From: CAVTQY01 sp963736975
GTDB lineage: Bacteria; Pseudomonadota; Alphaproteobacteria; Acetobacterales; Acetobacteraceae
Reading direction: 5' to 3'
DNA: 64,000 nucleotides
Assembly (NCBI GenBank): GCA_963736975.1
Contig: CAVTQY010000001.1
Location: forward strand, 3,658,001-3,722,000
Below the pieces are notes generated by a model. The model worked only from the letters and a program-made list of their open reading frames with translations. It did not search any database and was not told the origin of the DNA. Below, piece after piece: positions 26,859 through 36,261 of this stretch (positions are counted from its first letter, which is position 1; the number at the start of each line of letters is the position of its first letter). The position numbers and the translations under genes were made by a program.

Positions 26859-27353
26859 TATCTCGACGTTGAGCGTAACAGATTCCAGCGATGTGTCAAT
26901 GCAGAAATGTCGTGATACGGTCGGGAAATTGAGCACCGGACGGCAAGCGCGGGAGAATTTTTCTACCGCCCAACCCAGATCCTTTGCGATTGTGCAGATC
27001 CGGGTGCGGTGAGGATTTGCACCACTCACCACACGGCCCCTCTACCACATCCCACCTGGAGTTGAACCGGACATCAGAGCATTTGCGTTCGAGGAATCCA
27101 CGGTCTGCCGTATCGGGATGACAGGCAGCACCTGGCGCTGCACCGTGGGGAGTACCGCTTCATCCTACCAATCCGCCTTGGCGGCTGGACGATGTAGCGA
27201 CTGGTTGGCAGAAACGAAATGGCGCACGACCAATAGCGTGACTGGGCGCCGCTGTCAGCGCCTCGACCACGCCTTGAAGCGCGAGCCGTGGTGCACACTG
27301 ATACCAGCCAACGCGCTTCGACCTTGTCCCGCAGTCGTTCGCCGTTGCATCCC
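26859..27353 (+). other. 495-bp gap without a recognisable gene
   Basis: Region between the minus-strand acyltransferase and the DUF218 gene. Short frames exist on both strands but none has a family motif or a ribosome-binding site. A 30-bp stretch at 27077-27106 matches 28156-28185 at 24 of 30 bases, with mismatches spaced mostly in threes (both read as AFAFEEST/ALAFEEST), so a decayed coding fragment may be present. Promoters for the acyltransferase would have to lie at its left end. Confidence 0.4.
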
Positions 27354-28016
27354 TTAAAATGCCATTGGGTGCAGCACCATGTCGAGCAACAGCTTTTGGA
27401 GCTCGACGATTTCTATCCGGACGCCGCCGCGAGTTTCCCACCAGCGGTCCGGGTCAAAACTTGAGTAGCGCGCGGATTGAACCGTGACACGTGTCGGATG
27501 GCCTTTCATGACCCGGTGAAGCACTCGTCGCAATCGTCGCGAGTGATCTTTAGTGGCCACGAACACAATGGAATTGAGCTTATGCTCGTCGCACCATGAC
27601 GGAAGCACTTGACCTTCTGCTTCGGTTCCATCGACTCTGGAGATCTGCACGACATCCGTCACGCCAAGCAACCTCAGTCGGCGAATTTGTCTTGCCCCTC
27701 CATCGTCGTAAGGGAGCCCCCGGCGGATGAGCTCATAATCTGCTCCGCTCGGGGGGTCCATAAAGACCGCAACTCGCTTTGAGATGCCGCCTTGCACGAG
27801 GTCCGCCGCTTCGAGCGCCCCGGCGGGACCGGAATCAACCGACAGGACGATGATGTCGGCGGACGCCACCGGTTCGCTTACGACAAGTGCCCATCCCGCG
27901 GCTCGCAAAATCGGCTCCCGAAGCGAGGAAATAGCCACGATCGCAAGTGCGGCCAATGCGACCGCCACTAGGATCGGGGCCCACCTCGGCCGGCGCAAGG
28001 TCATACTCGAGTTCAT
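27354..28016 (-). CDS. DUF218 (YdcF/ElyC/SanA-like) membrane-anchored protein
   Basis: 220 aa with one N-terminal membrane helix (about residues 14-32) and a DUF218 fold beyond it. Landmarks are SADIIVLSVDSG (strand-turn replacing the usual lG.g), an inner block ISRVDGTEAEGQ, VATKDHSRRLRRVL (in place of the common TS.yH..R), and RWWETRGGVRIEIVELQKL near the C-terminus, close to the SanA-type WW..R.G...E..K. DUF218 proteins such as ElyC affect envelope polysaccharide metabolism, and EPS loci often contain one. The role here is unknown. Start could be 28016 or the Met four codons in. Confidence 0.72.
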   Translation of the reverse strand: MNSSMTLRRPRWAPILVAVALAALAIVAISSLREPILRAAGWALVVSEPVASADIIVLSVDSGPAGALEAADLVQGGISKRVAVFMDPPSGADYELIRRGLPYDDGGARQIRRLRLLGVTDVVQISRVDGTEAEGQVLPSWCDEHKLNSIVFVATKDHSRRLRRVLHRVMKGHPTRVTVQSARYSSFDPDRWWETRGGVRIEIVELQKLLLDMVLHPMAF

Positions 28017-28181
28017 CAGGTTACTGCACGCAAGTACTATGTCACCTGCTGGCGAATGTCGGCATGCTCGGCAAGATGTCTAGCTAGTCCGGTGTTTGCA
28101 CTTCAAAGACGTTCCGCCGGGCCTTCTTGGAGTTGACCGGGTTTGGTGGGCACGCGAGCATTGGCATTCGAAGAGTCCACG

Positions 28182-28490
28182 ATGTCGAAGAAAACGCGAC
28201 GTTACGCACCTGAGATTCGCCGCCGACCGGTCGAGTTGGGCAGCCCGGCCGTTCGTTGGAGGGAACTGCGGCGCGAATTCGAGCCGCCCCGCGCAATCGA
28301 TCCACGGCTGGGTCGCGCAGGCGAAGCGCGCTGCTGACCGCCGCGATGGCGGCCTGACCACGGCCGAACGCGAGGAACTGAGCCGCCTGCGACGACAGAA
28401 CTGCTAGCTTGGGCAGGCGGAAGATCCACTCAGTGCGGCGGCCTGGTTCACTCGGGAGACGAAAGTGATCCCTGCGAAGACTTCCGGCTC
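28182..28490 (+). pseudogene. IS3-family OrfA remnant
   Basis: ATG 28182 begins MSKKTRRYAPEIRRR, the usual opening of an IS3-group OrfA. The frame then shifts; AQ-SIHGWVAQAKRAADRRDG, LTTAEREELSRLRRQN and, after an in-frame stop, SAAAWFTRETKVIP can be read in order. These correspond to the HTH, leucine-zipper and C-terminal parts of OrfA. A possible start of OrfB (YPIATIS) follows near 28510, then homology ends. Non-functional. Confidence 0.78.
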
Positions 28491-28824
28491 GGGAGCGATC
28501 ACCAGGGCAGATATCCGATTGCCACCATTTCGGCGATTGAACGCTTTTATGCCGGCTGTCAATCAACGCGGTCGTCCTCGCGAGCGGGATATCCGGACGG
28601 TTGTGTTAACGCGCCACCTTACTCTCGCAATGAATGAGACGACGCTCGTCCTGACCACCAATAATCGCATCTGTCGTAACCCCCATCCGTTTTTTCGGAA
28701 TGGTGCCATTTTGCACACAGCTGTCATAATGACGACTGGACAGGCTGGACCCCTATGTGCCAGCATATTATTTCCGACTCCGGACTACAATATCTATTTC
28801 TTAAAATGACACTCAGGGGGCCCC
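28491..28824 (+). other. Upstream region of the second beta-helix gene; no gene seen
   Basis: Relatively AT-rich stretch between the IS3 remnant and the beta-helix gene. No coding sequence is convincing. The last bases (ACTCAGGGGGCCCC before ATG 28825) may serve as ribosome-binding site. A promoter is expected in this region because the downstream beta-helix/gspK pair starts here, but no clear -35/-10 pair stands out. Confidence 0.4.
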
Positions 28825-30915
28825 ATGCTCTATACCCTTGCTGCTGTACTATTTCTGCTTACCTTGGGTATGGTATCTGAGGGCGCTGCGCAACCAGCGT
28901 CCAGCACGGGTGAGAGCTCGGGATGTGGTTCGACCTCATGCTTTGTGCTACTGACGAGTTCCACCACCAATGGCCAATGCGGCCCGGCAAACGGTATTTA
29001 CACTAAGCTCGCGCCTAAGACCGGCCTTTGCATCGCGGGTACGGCCTCCGCGGTCGGCGGCACCGGTCCCTGGACATGGACTTGTGCGGGATCGAATGGC
29101 GGAGCCAAGGCCTCGTGCGAAGCCTATAATTCCATTCTGCCGCCCGATCGGGATGCGAGCGCGAACTGGCATTTGGCCGGCATGCTTTCTGTGGGCGGGA
29201 TCCCCAACAGAACCACTACATGCGCGACAGTCAGCCCTCTTGGGGGCGGCCGGGACGACACGAACAATATTCAGAACGCTATCGAATCCTGCCCGCTCGG
29301 GCAGGTGGTTCAGCTCGCGGCAGGCACCTTCACAATCGCCGAGGGAAATTATGCACAGGTTGATCGAGGGATAACACTGCGTGGTGCCGGTCCCGGTCGT
29401 ACGATCCTGCAAAGGACCGGCGGAGCCGTCCTGGACCGCGAAACCCCGGGCGGCAACCCTTCGCCGGTCGTAATCGTGGGACCGATGCGGTATAGTAATA
29501 ACTTTGTTTCCACAAACCTGGCTACTGACGCCGTTGTTGGCGGGCATTCCGTAAGCGTAAAAACTGCGGCTGGTTTCTCAGTGGGGCAGATTGTCCTATT
29601 AGACGAGCAGTCGGACGCCAACTGGCAGAAAGACCCGCAAGGACGCGGACAGATTTGGGCAGAACCAGACTTTCGGGTAGTTTGGCAGAAGCACAAACCT
29701 TCGTTGCCGGACATCGACGATTTCAGCGCCAGCGAGACCCCTCAGACGCCCAACAGCGCTGGCCAATGGTTCTCCCGGCTTGATCGGCCAACCGCTGAGT
29801 ACCACCGGATATCCTCCATTTCCGGCAATACCATTACCTTTGATTCGCCGGTGACCATCTCCTACCGAGCAGCCCATCAGGCCCAGCTTTCTTATACTCA
29901 GACGCCTTACGTCACCAATGCTGGCGTTGAAAACATGACGCTCAGAAATGGCGATGATGGCCAGCTCCGCTTTGAATGGGCGGCCATGTCCTGGGCAAAA
30001 AACGTGGAGAGTACCGTGTGGCTGGGCGAGGGCTTCGCTATCGACTTTTCCTTTCGTATCCAGCTTGAAGAATTTTATGTCCACGACGCGGCATGGGCGG
30101 AACCTGGCGGAGCCGGCTATGCGATTAGCTTGGCGAACGGATCATCGGAAGTCCTGATCGAGAACGGCATTTCGATCAGGGCCAATAAAGTTATGGTATC
30201 ACGGTGCTCGGGAGCGGGATCGGTAACCGCTTACAATTACATGGATGACGGGCACATCAACACAGATGATACCTGGATCGAGATTGGACTCAACAACTCT
30301 CATATGACGGGCTCTCATCATATGCTATTAGAGGGCAATTACGGGTTCAATATAGACAGCGATGACACTCATGGTGCAGCCGTCTACACCACGTACTTTC
30401 GAAATTACGCTCCCGGTGTTCGTCGGTCGTTCGTAAGCAGCTACGATGAAAAGACTATCAATGACATTGCTCAATATCACACCAATGGTCCCGTCCGCGC
30501 CGCGGGAGCACAAGCTTATTCGTACTGGTTTTCCTTCGTCGGCAACGTGCTTGGAATGCCTGGCGGGGGCGGCATTCCCGGATGGGTTTACGCAGCAAGT
30601 AACTGGACGAACGGACAGCCCACTATTTGGCAACTGGGTTGGGATTCGTTCTCCCCCTATCCCGTTGACACCAACGTAGCTAACACGGCCATCCGCGACG
30701 GCAACTTCGATTATGTAACCAACTTGGTAGCATGGGCCTCGACCGACCTCGTCCACACGCTGCCGAACTCGCTCTACCTGACGCAGGCCCCAACCTTCTT
30801 CCACGCGGGCAAGGGTTACACTTGGCCGTGGGTTAGTCCTACGGGATCGACGAAGCTCTACACATTGCCGGCCAAAGCGCGTTACGACGCCGGGACGCCA
30901 TTCACGCAACCCTGA
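28825..30915 (+). CDS. Secreted right-handed beta-helix protein (pectate-lyase-like), copy 2
   Basis: 696 aa with a signal peptide (MLYTLAAVLFLLTLGMVS, cleavage near GAAQP). It has an extra Cys-rich N-terminal module absent from copy 1: NGQCGPANG, GLCIAGTAS and GPWTWTCAGSNGG, a small domain found in many secreted proteins. The rest is collinear with copy 1: DRDASANWHLAGM, DDTNNIQNAIESCP, GITLRGAGPGRTILQR, GVENMTLRNGDDG and the C-terminal GYTWPWVSPTG and RYDAGTPF. It ends eight bases before gspK, so the two are probably co-transcribed. That makes this protein a strong candidate T2SS substrate, likely acting on extracellular polysaccharide. Catalytic activity is unproven. Confidence 0.8.
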   Translation: MLYTLAAVLFLLTLGMVSEGAAQPASSTGESSGCGSTSCFVLLTSSTTNGQCGPANGIYTKLAPKTGLCIAGTASAVGGTGPWTWTCAGSNGGAKASCEAYNSILPPDRDASANWHLAGMLSVGGIPNRTTTCATVSPLGGGRDDTNNIQNAIESCPLGQVVQLAAGTFTIAEGNYAQVDRGITLRGAGPGRTILQRTGGAVLDRETPGGNPSPVVIVGPMRYSNNFVSTNLATDAVVGGHSVSVKTAAGFSVGQIVLLDEQSDANWQKDPQGRGQIWAEPDFRVVWQKHKPSLPDIDDFSASETPQTPNSAGQWFSRLDRPTAEYHRISSISGNTITFDSPVTISYRAAHQAQLSYTQTPYVTNAGVENMTLRNGDDGQLRFEWAAMSWAKNVESTVWLGEGFAIDFSFRIQLEEFYVHDAAWAEPGGAGYAISLANGSSEVLIENGISIRANKVMVSRCSGAGSVTAYNYMDDGHINTDDTWIEIGLNNSHMTGSHHMLLEGNYGFNIDSDDTHGAAVYTTYFRNYAPGVRRSFVSSYDEKTINDIAQYHTNGPVRAAGAQAYSYWFSFVGNVLGMPGGGGIPGWVYAASNWTNGQPTIWQLGWDSFSPYPVDTNVANTAIRDGNFDYVTNLVAWASTDLVHTLPNSLYLTQAPTFFHAGKGYTWPWVSPTGSTKLYTLPAKARYDAGTPFTQP

Positions 30916-30923
30916 GAGCTGGC

Positions 30924-31766
30924 ATGGCTTCGAGAGAAAGATCGGCGTGCGAACCGCCGCGTGACCAACGTGGCTTTGCCCTCCTGATCGTACTCTGGGC
31001 GGTGATTCTACTGGCATTCTTGGCCACCCAGCTGACTGCGGCCGGCCGGCTGGAAACCCGCATCGCGACCAATTTGCGCAGCAGTGCAATCGCCGAGGCG
31101 GCCGCAGACGGTGCAATATATGAGGCGCTGTTTCACCTGATGGACGGCTCGCCGCAGCGCTGGGAAGCAGATAACTCGATTCATCGCATCAGAACACCTC
31201 GCGGCTTTGTCGTGGTTCGGATTCAAGACGAAACTGGCAAAATCAACCCGAATACCGCATCCCCCGCATTGCTGGCCGCCTTGCTGCGCAACCTTGGTGC
31301 AAGCCCACAGGCGGCGGCCATTATCGCTGCCGAGATCGTCAACTGGCGCACGAGTGACTTGCCCCCGCAGAGTGTCGCCACAAATGCTGCCCGATATCGC
31401 AGCGCCGGGCGTAATTATGGACCACCCGGCGCCGCCTTCGAATCGCTCGACGAGCTGGCACTCATTCTTGATATCACACCGGGGGTTCTTCGCCACCTTG
31501 TTCCCCATCTCTCGATCTACTCAGCAGGAACTCCCGCCGTCGCGGCCGCCGACCCGACCGTAAAAAAGGCTCTGGCGGAAGCGCAGGAAGGGGCCAGCGA
31601 AGGCCTCGACACCGCTGTTCTGGGCCAACCGCCGCTTGTCTCGATTACTGCGGAGGCGCGCGAGACAAACGGTTCGGCTTTTACACGATCCACGATTATC
31701 CGCATTGAGCCCGCGGCTGATGGCGTTCCTTATCAGGTTCTGACCTGGGAAACTCCGGCTTCGTGA
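30924..31766 (+). CDS. gspK: T2SS minor pseudopilin GspK
   Basis: 280 aa. N-terminal prepilin motif RGFALLIVLWAVILLAFLA: Gly before Phe for prepilin peptidase cleavage, and no Glu5, as is typical of GspK, the pseudopilus tip. The large globular part includes INPNTASPALLAALL and two helix-hairpin-helix-like GspK blocks (FESLDELALILDITPGVLRHL, quoted in one family motif of 21 letters, shortened: ESLDELALILDITPGV). It begins eight bases after the second beta-helix gene and is separated from the main gsp run by a minus-strand gene and gspO. Confidence 0.9.
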   Translation: MASRERSACEPPRDQRGFALLIVLWAVILLAFLATQLTAAGRLETRIATNLRSSAIAEAAADGAIYEALFHLMDGSPQRWEADNSIHRIRTPRGFVVVRIQDETGKINPNTASPALLAALLRNLGASPQAAAIIAAEIVNWRTSDLPPQSVATNAARYRSAGRNYGPPGAAFESLDELALILDITPGVLRHLVPHLSIYSAGTPAVAAADPTVKKALAEAQEGASEGLDTAVLGQPPLVSITAEARETNGSAFTRSTIIRIEPAADGVPYQVLTWETPAS

Positions 31767-31886
31767 GACCAGTGCGGTGAAAATCAGACGAAAGAGTCCA
31801 GCCGGACCGCATTCAGCCCCCAAGCGGGCCGGGCAATCCGAACGGTACGGTCTGTCAGATTCTCACCACTAGCTAATTTAACTGAC

Positions 31887-32309
31887 CTAGGGCCGATATT
31901 TTGGCCGCGAGCTAACGAAAAGCTTGTACGCTGAACGCATGACTTGCTCTTGATACGCTTGATGAAGCGCTGGTGTGTGCGAGTGGTAATCGCCTATCGC
32001 CCGCATTAAATCGCCATGAGCCTCGTTAAGATAAACCCGCAGGATGGCGCCCGCGGCGGCAATGTTAAAGCAAGGCCATTCAATCAACCGAAAACGCACC
32101 GCCTGTTGGGGCAGGCCTGTGTACCGGGCCAAAGGCGCCACCCAACGCGTATTAACCTGCATTATTCCAAGGTCCTCGGACCCATCCGGGTCTTGGTGAA
32201 CAGTGCCCAGCGCACCACCCTCAACTGCCTGTATCGAGGGCAGTACGCGGGGCGGCAACTGGTTGAACGCGGCCACAGCCACTATGCAAGCCAGATATGG
32301 GATCGCCAT
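31887..32309 (-). CDS. Lytic transglycosylase (SLT domain), periplasmic
   Basis: 140 aa with a short hydrophobic N-terminus (MAIPYLACIVAVAAF). SLT family 1 pattern: PPRVLPSIQAVEGG with the catalytic Glu, GSEDLGIMQVNTRWV, then YTGLPQQAV and NIAAAGAILRVYL. Such small transglycosylases open peptidoglycan for envelope-spanning machines. Sitting inside the T2SS locus but on the opposite strand, it probably helps T2SS insertion. Neighbours are convergent gspK and divergent gspO; the 89-bp gap to gspO could hold a divergent promoter. Confidence 0.88.
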   Translation of the reverse strand: MAIPYLACIVAVAAFNQLPPRVLPSIQAVEGGALGTVHQDPDGSEDLGIMQVNTRWVAPLARYTGLPQQAVRFRLIEWPCFNIAAAGAILRVYLNEAHGDLMRAIGDYHSHTPALHQAYQEQVMRSAYKLFVSSRPKYRP

Positions 32310-32398
32310 AGGTTTCTACCTTGTGTACAGTCCACCACGAAAATCCCGGCTGGAAAAGGTGAAATATCCGTAACGGCCGGCCAGCCGGGAGAGTCAGT

Positions 32399-33139
32399 GT
32401 GCTGCAGTACTTGCTCCCGCTGCTCGTGGCGCCTTTCGTCGGCAGCTTCCTTGGCGTTCTGATCCGGCGTCTGCCGAGATTCCAGCGAGTCGTCCTCGCC
32501 CGCTCCGAATGCGAAAGCTGTCGGCGCACGCTCGGCCTGGTCGAACTGGTGCCGGTCATCAGTTTTCTGCTGCTCGGAGGGCGATGCCGCGCCTGCCGCG
32601 CGCCGATCTCTCGCTTTCATCTGCATATTGAGCTTGGGGCGCTGGCTGTGGCAGCCTGGGCTGCAAGCGTGCAGACCGATACTCTCGGGCTATGGCTCAG
32701 TTGCCTTCTCGGCTGGACCTTGCTGGCGCTCGCCTGGATTGATGCCGAGTATATGGTGATGCCGGATTCGCTCACCTTGCCGCTCATTCTCTTCGGCCTT
32801 GCGGCGACTTGGCTTCAAGACCCCGGCAGCATGCTGGACCACGCTATCGGCGTGGCAATCGGGTACGTGGCATTTCGGGTGATCGCTTGGCTGTACAAGG
32901 CGCTCCGCGGACAAGAAGGGCTCGGGCGGGGCGATGCTAAACTGTTGGCGGCAGCCGGCGCCTGGACAGGCTGGGCTGCGCTTCCTCTACTAGTACTGAT
33001 CGCGGCACTTGGTGGCCTCGGAGTAGGTCTGGTTGCCGTGGCTGGCGGACGCAGGATACATATGCGAACGGCGCTACCGTTTGGACCGTTCCTTGCAGCG
33101 GCGCTTTGGCTCATTTGGCTCTACGGCCCGGCCGGATAG
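32399..33139 (+). CDS. gspO: Prepilin peptidase GspO/PilD
   Basis: 246 aa inner-membrane aspartic protease and N-methyltransferase that processes GspG-K. GTG start at 32399. It has the cytoplasmic zinc-binding tetracysteine loop (CESCRRTL and CRACRAPI) and the two catalytic Asp sites: LAWIDAEYMVMPD in one helix-loop and GRGDAKLL (GxGD motif). It has seven to eight hydrophobic helices. It would process the pseudopilins encoded downstream and gspK upstream. The 169-bp gap to gspE holds no gene. Confidence 0.93.
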   Translation: MLQYLLPLLVAPFVGSFLGVLIRRLPRFQRVVLARSECESCRRTLGLVELVPVISFLLLGGRCRACRAPISRFHLHIELGALAVAAWAASVQTDTLGLWLSCLLGWTLLALAWIDAEYMVMPDSLTLPLILFGLAATWLQDPGSMLDHAIGVAIGYVAFRVIAWLYKALRGQEGLGRGDAKLLAAAGAWTGWAALPLLVLIAALGGLGVGLVAVAGGRRIHMRTALPFGPFLAAALWLIWLYGPAG

Positions 33140-33308
33140 TGCAACGGCGTCGTGGTTAGACGGAGACGCCGGTGGGAATATTGGCTCTCTGTTGCGGGGT
33201 CATCAGCCGAGCAGCCGCGGCTCAAGGTCGGGGTATCGTTTGGTCGGAGCAATTTGGAGGCGTCGCACGGATGACCTTGCTAATAACCCATACTTCCCTG
33301 GCTGGCCC

Positions 33309-35030
33309 ATGAAGTCTGGCGGAACCGCGGCGATGCAGTACCAGCCTCTCGGCGAAGCAATCGAAATGCTTGCCAACTTGCTCATAGTACAGGGTTTTTG
33401 TGATCAGAACACCATTGAACGTGGTCGGCGGGTGGCCGCTGATAGCGGGCAGCGGCTCGATGCGGTGCTGATCCAGCTTGGGCTTGTTAGCGAGCGGGGG
33501 CTGGCGGAAGCGTTCTCGGCTCTCCTCGGTCTGCCCCTGGTGCCGCCAGAACGGTATCCGGCAGAACCGCTGTTTGCCGAGCAACTCCCCCTTCCGTTCC
33601 TTCGAGGTGCGTGTGCCCTCCCCTTGGCCGTGGAGAAAGATTATCTAGTTGTTGCGGCGGCGGATCCGCTCGATTCTTTTGTTCCGGCAGCAATAGCCGC
33701 GGCGACGGGCCATGCAGTTAAACTGGAAGTTGCAGTCCCGATCGAGCTCGAAGCCGCCTTCGGCCGACTTTTCCCGGACCGGCCGGAGGTGGACGAAACG
33801 GAAGTCCCGGCGGGCCAGCCACTGGAAGAGGACGCCGAGCGGTTGAAGGACCTGGCTAGCGAAGCGCCGGTTATTCGCCTTGTAAACCAAATCATCGCGC
33901 GGGCTGTGGAGACCCAGGCCTCTGACATTCACATTGAACCTTTCGAGGACCAGCTTCGCGTGCGATGCCGTTATGACGGTGTGCTGCACGAGGCCGAGAC
34001 CCCGCCGGCGCGCCTGACGGCCGCTGTCATCTCGCGCCTCAAGATCATGGCACGGCTGGACATCGCAGAACGGCGGCTGCCGCAGGATGGCCGGATCCGG
34101 CTCGCTGTGCGCGGGCAGGATGTCGATTTCCGCGTCTCGACCGTTCCATCTTTGTACGGGGAGTCGGTAGTCCTTCGCGTGCTCGACCGCACCGCCGTGG
34201 CATTTGACTTCGGCCATCTTGGGCTGCCGCCGCAGGTGGCCACGCGGTTTTCCACTGCGCTCGAACTGCCAAACGGAATCGTCCTGGTCACCGGCCCCAC
34301 TGGCAGCGGTAAAACCACCACTCTTTATACCGGCCTGCTCGCGCTCAATTCGGTCACCCGAAAAATTATCACTGTCGAGGACCCTATCGAATACCAGCTT
34401 CGCGGCATCAATCAGATCCAGGTCAAACCGCAGATCGGCCTCAACTTCGCTTCCCTGCTGCGCTCCATTCTTCGGCAGGATCCCGATGTGATCATGGTGG
34501 GGGAAATCCGCGATCTGGAAACTGCACAGATCGCGGTGCAGGCCGCACTGACGGGTCACCTGGTGCTGTCCACCGTCCATACCAACTCGGCGGCGGCGAC
34601 TATTACGCGCCTGCGCGACATGGGGCTCGAAGATTATCTGATTACCGCCGTGCTGCGCGGCGTGCTGGGGCAGCGGCTCGTTCGCCGGCTGTGTTCTGAC
34701 TGCCGGCAGGAAGCCGAGGCGCCGGCGGAGCTTGTCTCTCGTTTTCGGCTCGATCAGCATGGACGCAACCGTGCGATCCGATTGTGGCACCCCGTCGGTT
34801 GCCCGCGTTGCCGGAATACCGGGTATCGGGGGCGGCTCGCCATTGCCGAGTACCTGGTCCCGGATGCCGCGTTGGAACGGCTGATTTTCAGCCGCGCCGA
34901 CCACAGCGACATTGAGCGGACCGCCGTTGCGAGCGGCATGAGAACGATGTTCGATGCCGGGATCGAGGCGGCTCTCGACGGAACAACCACGATCGAGGAA
35001 GTGGTGCGCAGCATCCGCGCTGAGGCCTAA
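33309..35030 (+). CDS. gspE: T2SS assembly ATPase GspE
   Basis: 573 aa from ATG 33309; ATG 33333 (MQYQPLGEA) is an equally possible start. The frame is open to 33033, but that leader overlaps gspO and looks non-coding. Domains: N-terminal T2SSE_N (QRLDAVLIQLGLVSERGLAEA), then the secretion ATPase core with ASDIHIEPFED, Walker A GPTGSGKTTTLY, Asp box ITVEDPIEYQL, Walker B RSILRQDPDVIMVGEIRD and the His box. A zinc-binding CxxC pair (CSDCR, CPRC) lies near the C-terminus as in GspE. It powers pseudopilus growth from the cytoplasm. It starts the compact run E-F-H-I-J. Confidence 0.93.
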   Translation: MKSGGTAAMQYQPLGEAIEMLANLLIVQGFCDQNTIERGRRVAADSGQRLDAVLIQLGLVSERGLAEAFSALLGLPLVPPERYPAEPLFAEQLPLPFLRGACALPLAVEKDYLVVAAADPLDSFVPAAIAAATGHAVKLEVAVPIELEAAFGRLFPDRPEVDETEVPAGQPLEEDAERLKDLASEAPVIRLVNQIIARAVETQASDIHIEPFEDQLRVRCRYDGVLHEAETPPARLTAAVISRLKIMARLDIAERRLPQDGRIRLAVRGQDVDFRVSTVPSLYGESVVLRVLDRTAVAFDFGHLGLPPQVATRFSTALELPNGIVLVTGPTGSGKTTTLYTGLLALNSVTRKIITVEDPIEYQLRGINQIQVKPQIGLNFASLLRSILRQDPDVIMVGEIRDLETAQIAVQAALTGHLVLSTVHTNSAAATITRLRDMGLEDYLITAVLRGVLGQRLVRRLCSDCRQEAEAPAELVSRFRLDQHGRNRAIRLWHPVGCPRCRNTGYRGRLAIAEYLVPDAALERLIFSRADHSDIERTAVASGMRTMFDAGIEAALDGTTTIEEVVRSIRAEA

Positions 35031-35037
35031 TCCGAAA

Positions 35038-36261
35038 ATGCCAGCATTCCGCTACGTGGCGATTACTCCGGCGGGCGAGACCGCGCGCGGCGTCATGGAA
35101 GCGGCGAGTGAAGCGGAAGTGGTCGTTCGGCTGCAACGGCAAGGCAGCATACCGATGCGCGCCGACCCGGTGACGAGCGGACATTTTATTTCCGATCTCC
35201 TGCACATCCAGCTCTGGCGCGGGCCCACGCTGCGATCCCAGGAGATGGCTAATTTCACTCGCGAACTGGCCATCATGCTGGAAGCCGGGCAGGACATTGA
35301 CCGTGCGCTGCGCTTCTTGGTCGAGACCGCGCCTAATGCGCGCGTGCAGCGGGTAATCGAGGCACTGCGTGACGCTGTCCGCGACGGTAGTCCGCTCGCC
35401 GAGGCGCTGGCAGGCCATCCAAACAGTTTCTCCCAGCTGTATGTGGCGTTGGTCCGGGCCGGCGAATTGGGCGGCACTCTTGCAGCCACGCTTAGCCATC
35501 TCGCCTCCCTGCTGGAGCGCGAAAGGAGTCTCAAAGCTAGCATCACATCGGCGATGATTTACCCCATACTGCTTATGGTCGTGATGTTCGGCTCAATTTT
35601 ACTACTGCTGACGCAGGTGGTTCCACAGTTCGTGCCGTTGTTGGAACAGGCCGGAGCGAACATTCCTCGCCCGACACAAGCCCTGATCGCCTGCGGGCAC
35701 TTCGTATCGGATTACGGCGTCTATGCGCTTCTGCTGCTTGCGCTGTTGTTTCTTACCATGCGCCAGGTGCTTCGGCGACCCGGTCCGCGGTCGCTCGCTG
35801 AGCGCCTACTGCTGGCATTGCCCCTCATCGGCGCGCTCAGCCGAGAAGTCATCGCGGCACGCTTCTCTTGGACTCTGGGCACGCTGCTAGTGAATGGCGT
35901 TTCGCTGATCGCTGCGCTCGGCGTCGTGCGCGATGCAGTCGGCAATCTGGCCGGTGCTGCCGCCGTCGAGCGCGCGATGCTGAGCGCCAAGGCCGGAGCA
36001 GGACTGGCCAGCTCGCTGGCTGAATCCCGGATATTCCCGGTGCGGACCACCTATCTGCTGCGCCTAGGTGAGGAGACGGCACAGCTTGGGCCGATGGCGT
36101 TGCGTGCGGCCGAGATCCATGAGGAGAAAGCCCGGCTGACCTTACAGCGCATGGTTGCGCTTTTAGTGCCGGCGATCACGATTGTCATGGGCGCCGCAGT
36201 TGCGGGAATTGTGGTCTCGCTGTTGCTCGCGATGCTTAGCCTCAATGACCTCGCGCAGTAG
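35038..36261 (+). CDS. gspF: T2SS inner-membrane platform protein GspF
   Basis: 407 aa. MPAFRYVAITPAGE opens the N-terminal cytoplasmic part. It has two T2SSF domains (FTRELAIMLEAGQDIDRAL and FSWTLGTLLVNGVSLIAAL) and three membrane helices, ending with the typical IVSLLLAMLSLNDL. The start at 35038, seven bases after gspE, is preferred to an upstream frame overlapping gspE. It links the GspE ATPase to pseudopilin extraction. Its end overlaps the start of gspH by 17 bases. Confidence 0.93.
   Translation: MPAFRYVAITPAGETARGVMEAASEAEVVVRLQRQGSIPMRADPVTSGHFISDLLHIQLWRGPTLRSQEMANFTRELAIMLEAGQDIDRALRFLVETAPNARVQRVIEALRDAVRDGSPLAEALAGHPNSFSQLYVALVRAGELGGTLAATLSHLASLLERERSLKASITSAMIYPILLMVVMFGSILLLLTQVVPQFVPLLEQAGANIPRPTQALIACGHFVSDYGVYALLLLALLFLTMRQVLRRPGPRSLAERLLLALPLIGALSREVIAARFSWTLGTLLVNGVSLIAALGVVRDAVGNLAGAAAVERAMLSAKAGAGLASSLAESRIFPVRTTYLLRLGEETAQLGPMALRAAEIHEEKARLTLQRMVALLVPAITIVMGAAVAGIVVSLLLAMLSLNDLAQ

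Noticed and set aside
33645..34904. 419-codon minus-strand frame opposite gspE
   Set aside because: Shadow of gspE. The plus strand has all ATPase motifs; the minus product is His/Arg/Gln-rich with no motif.
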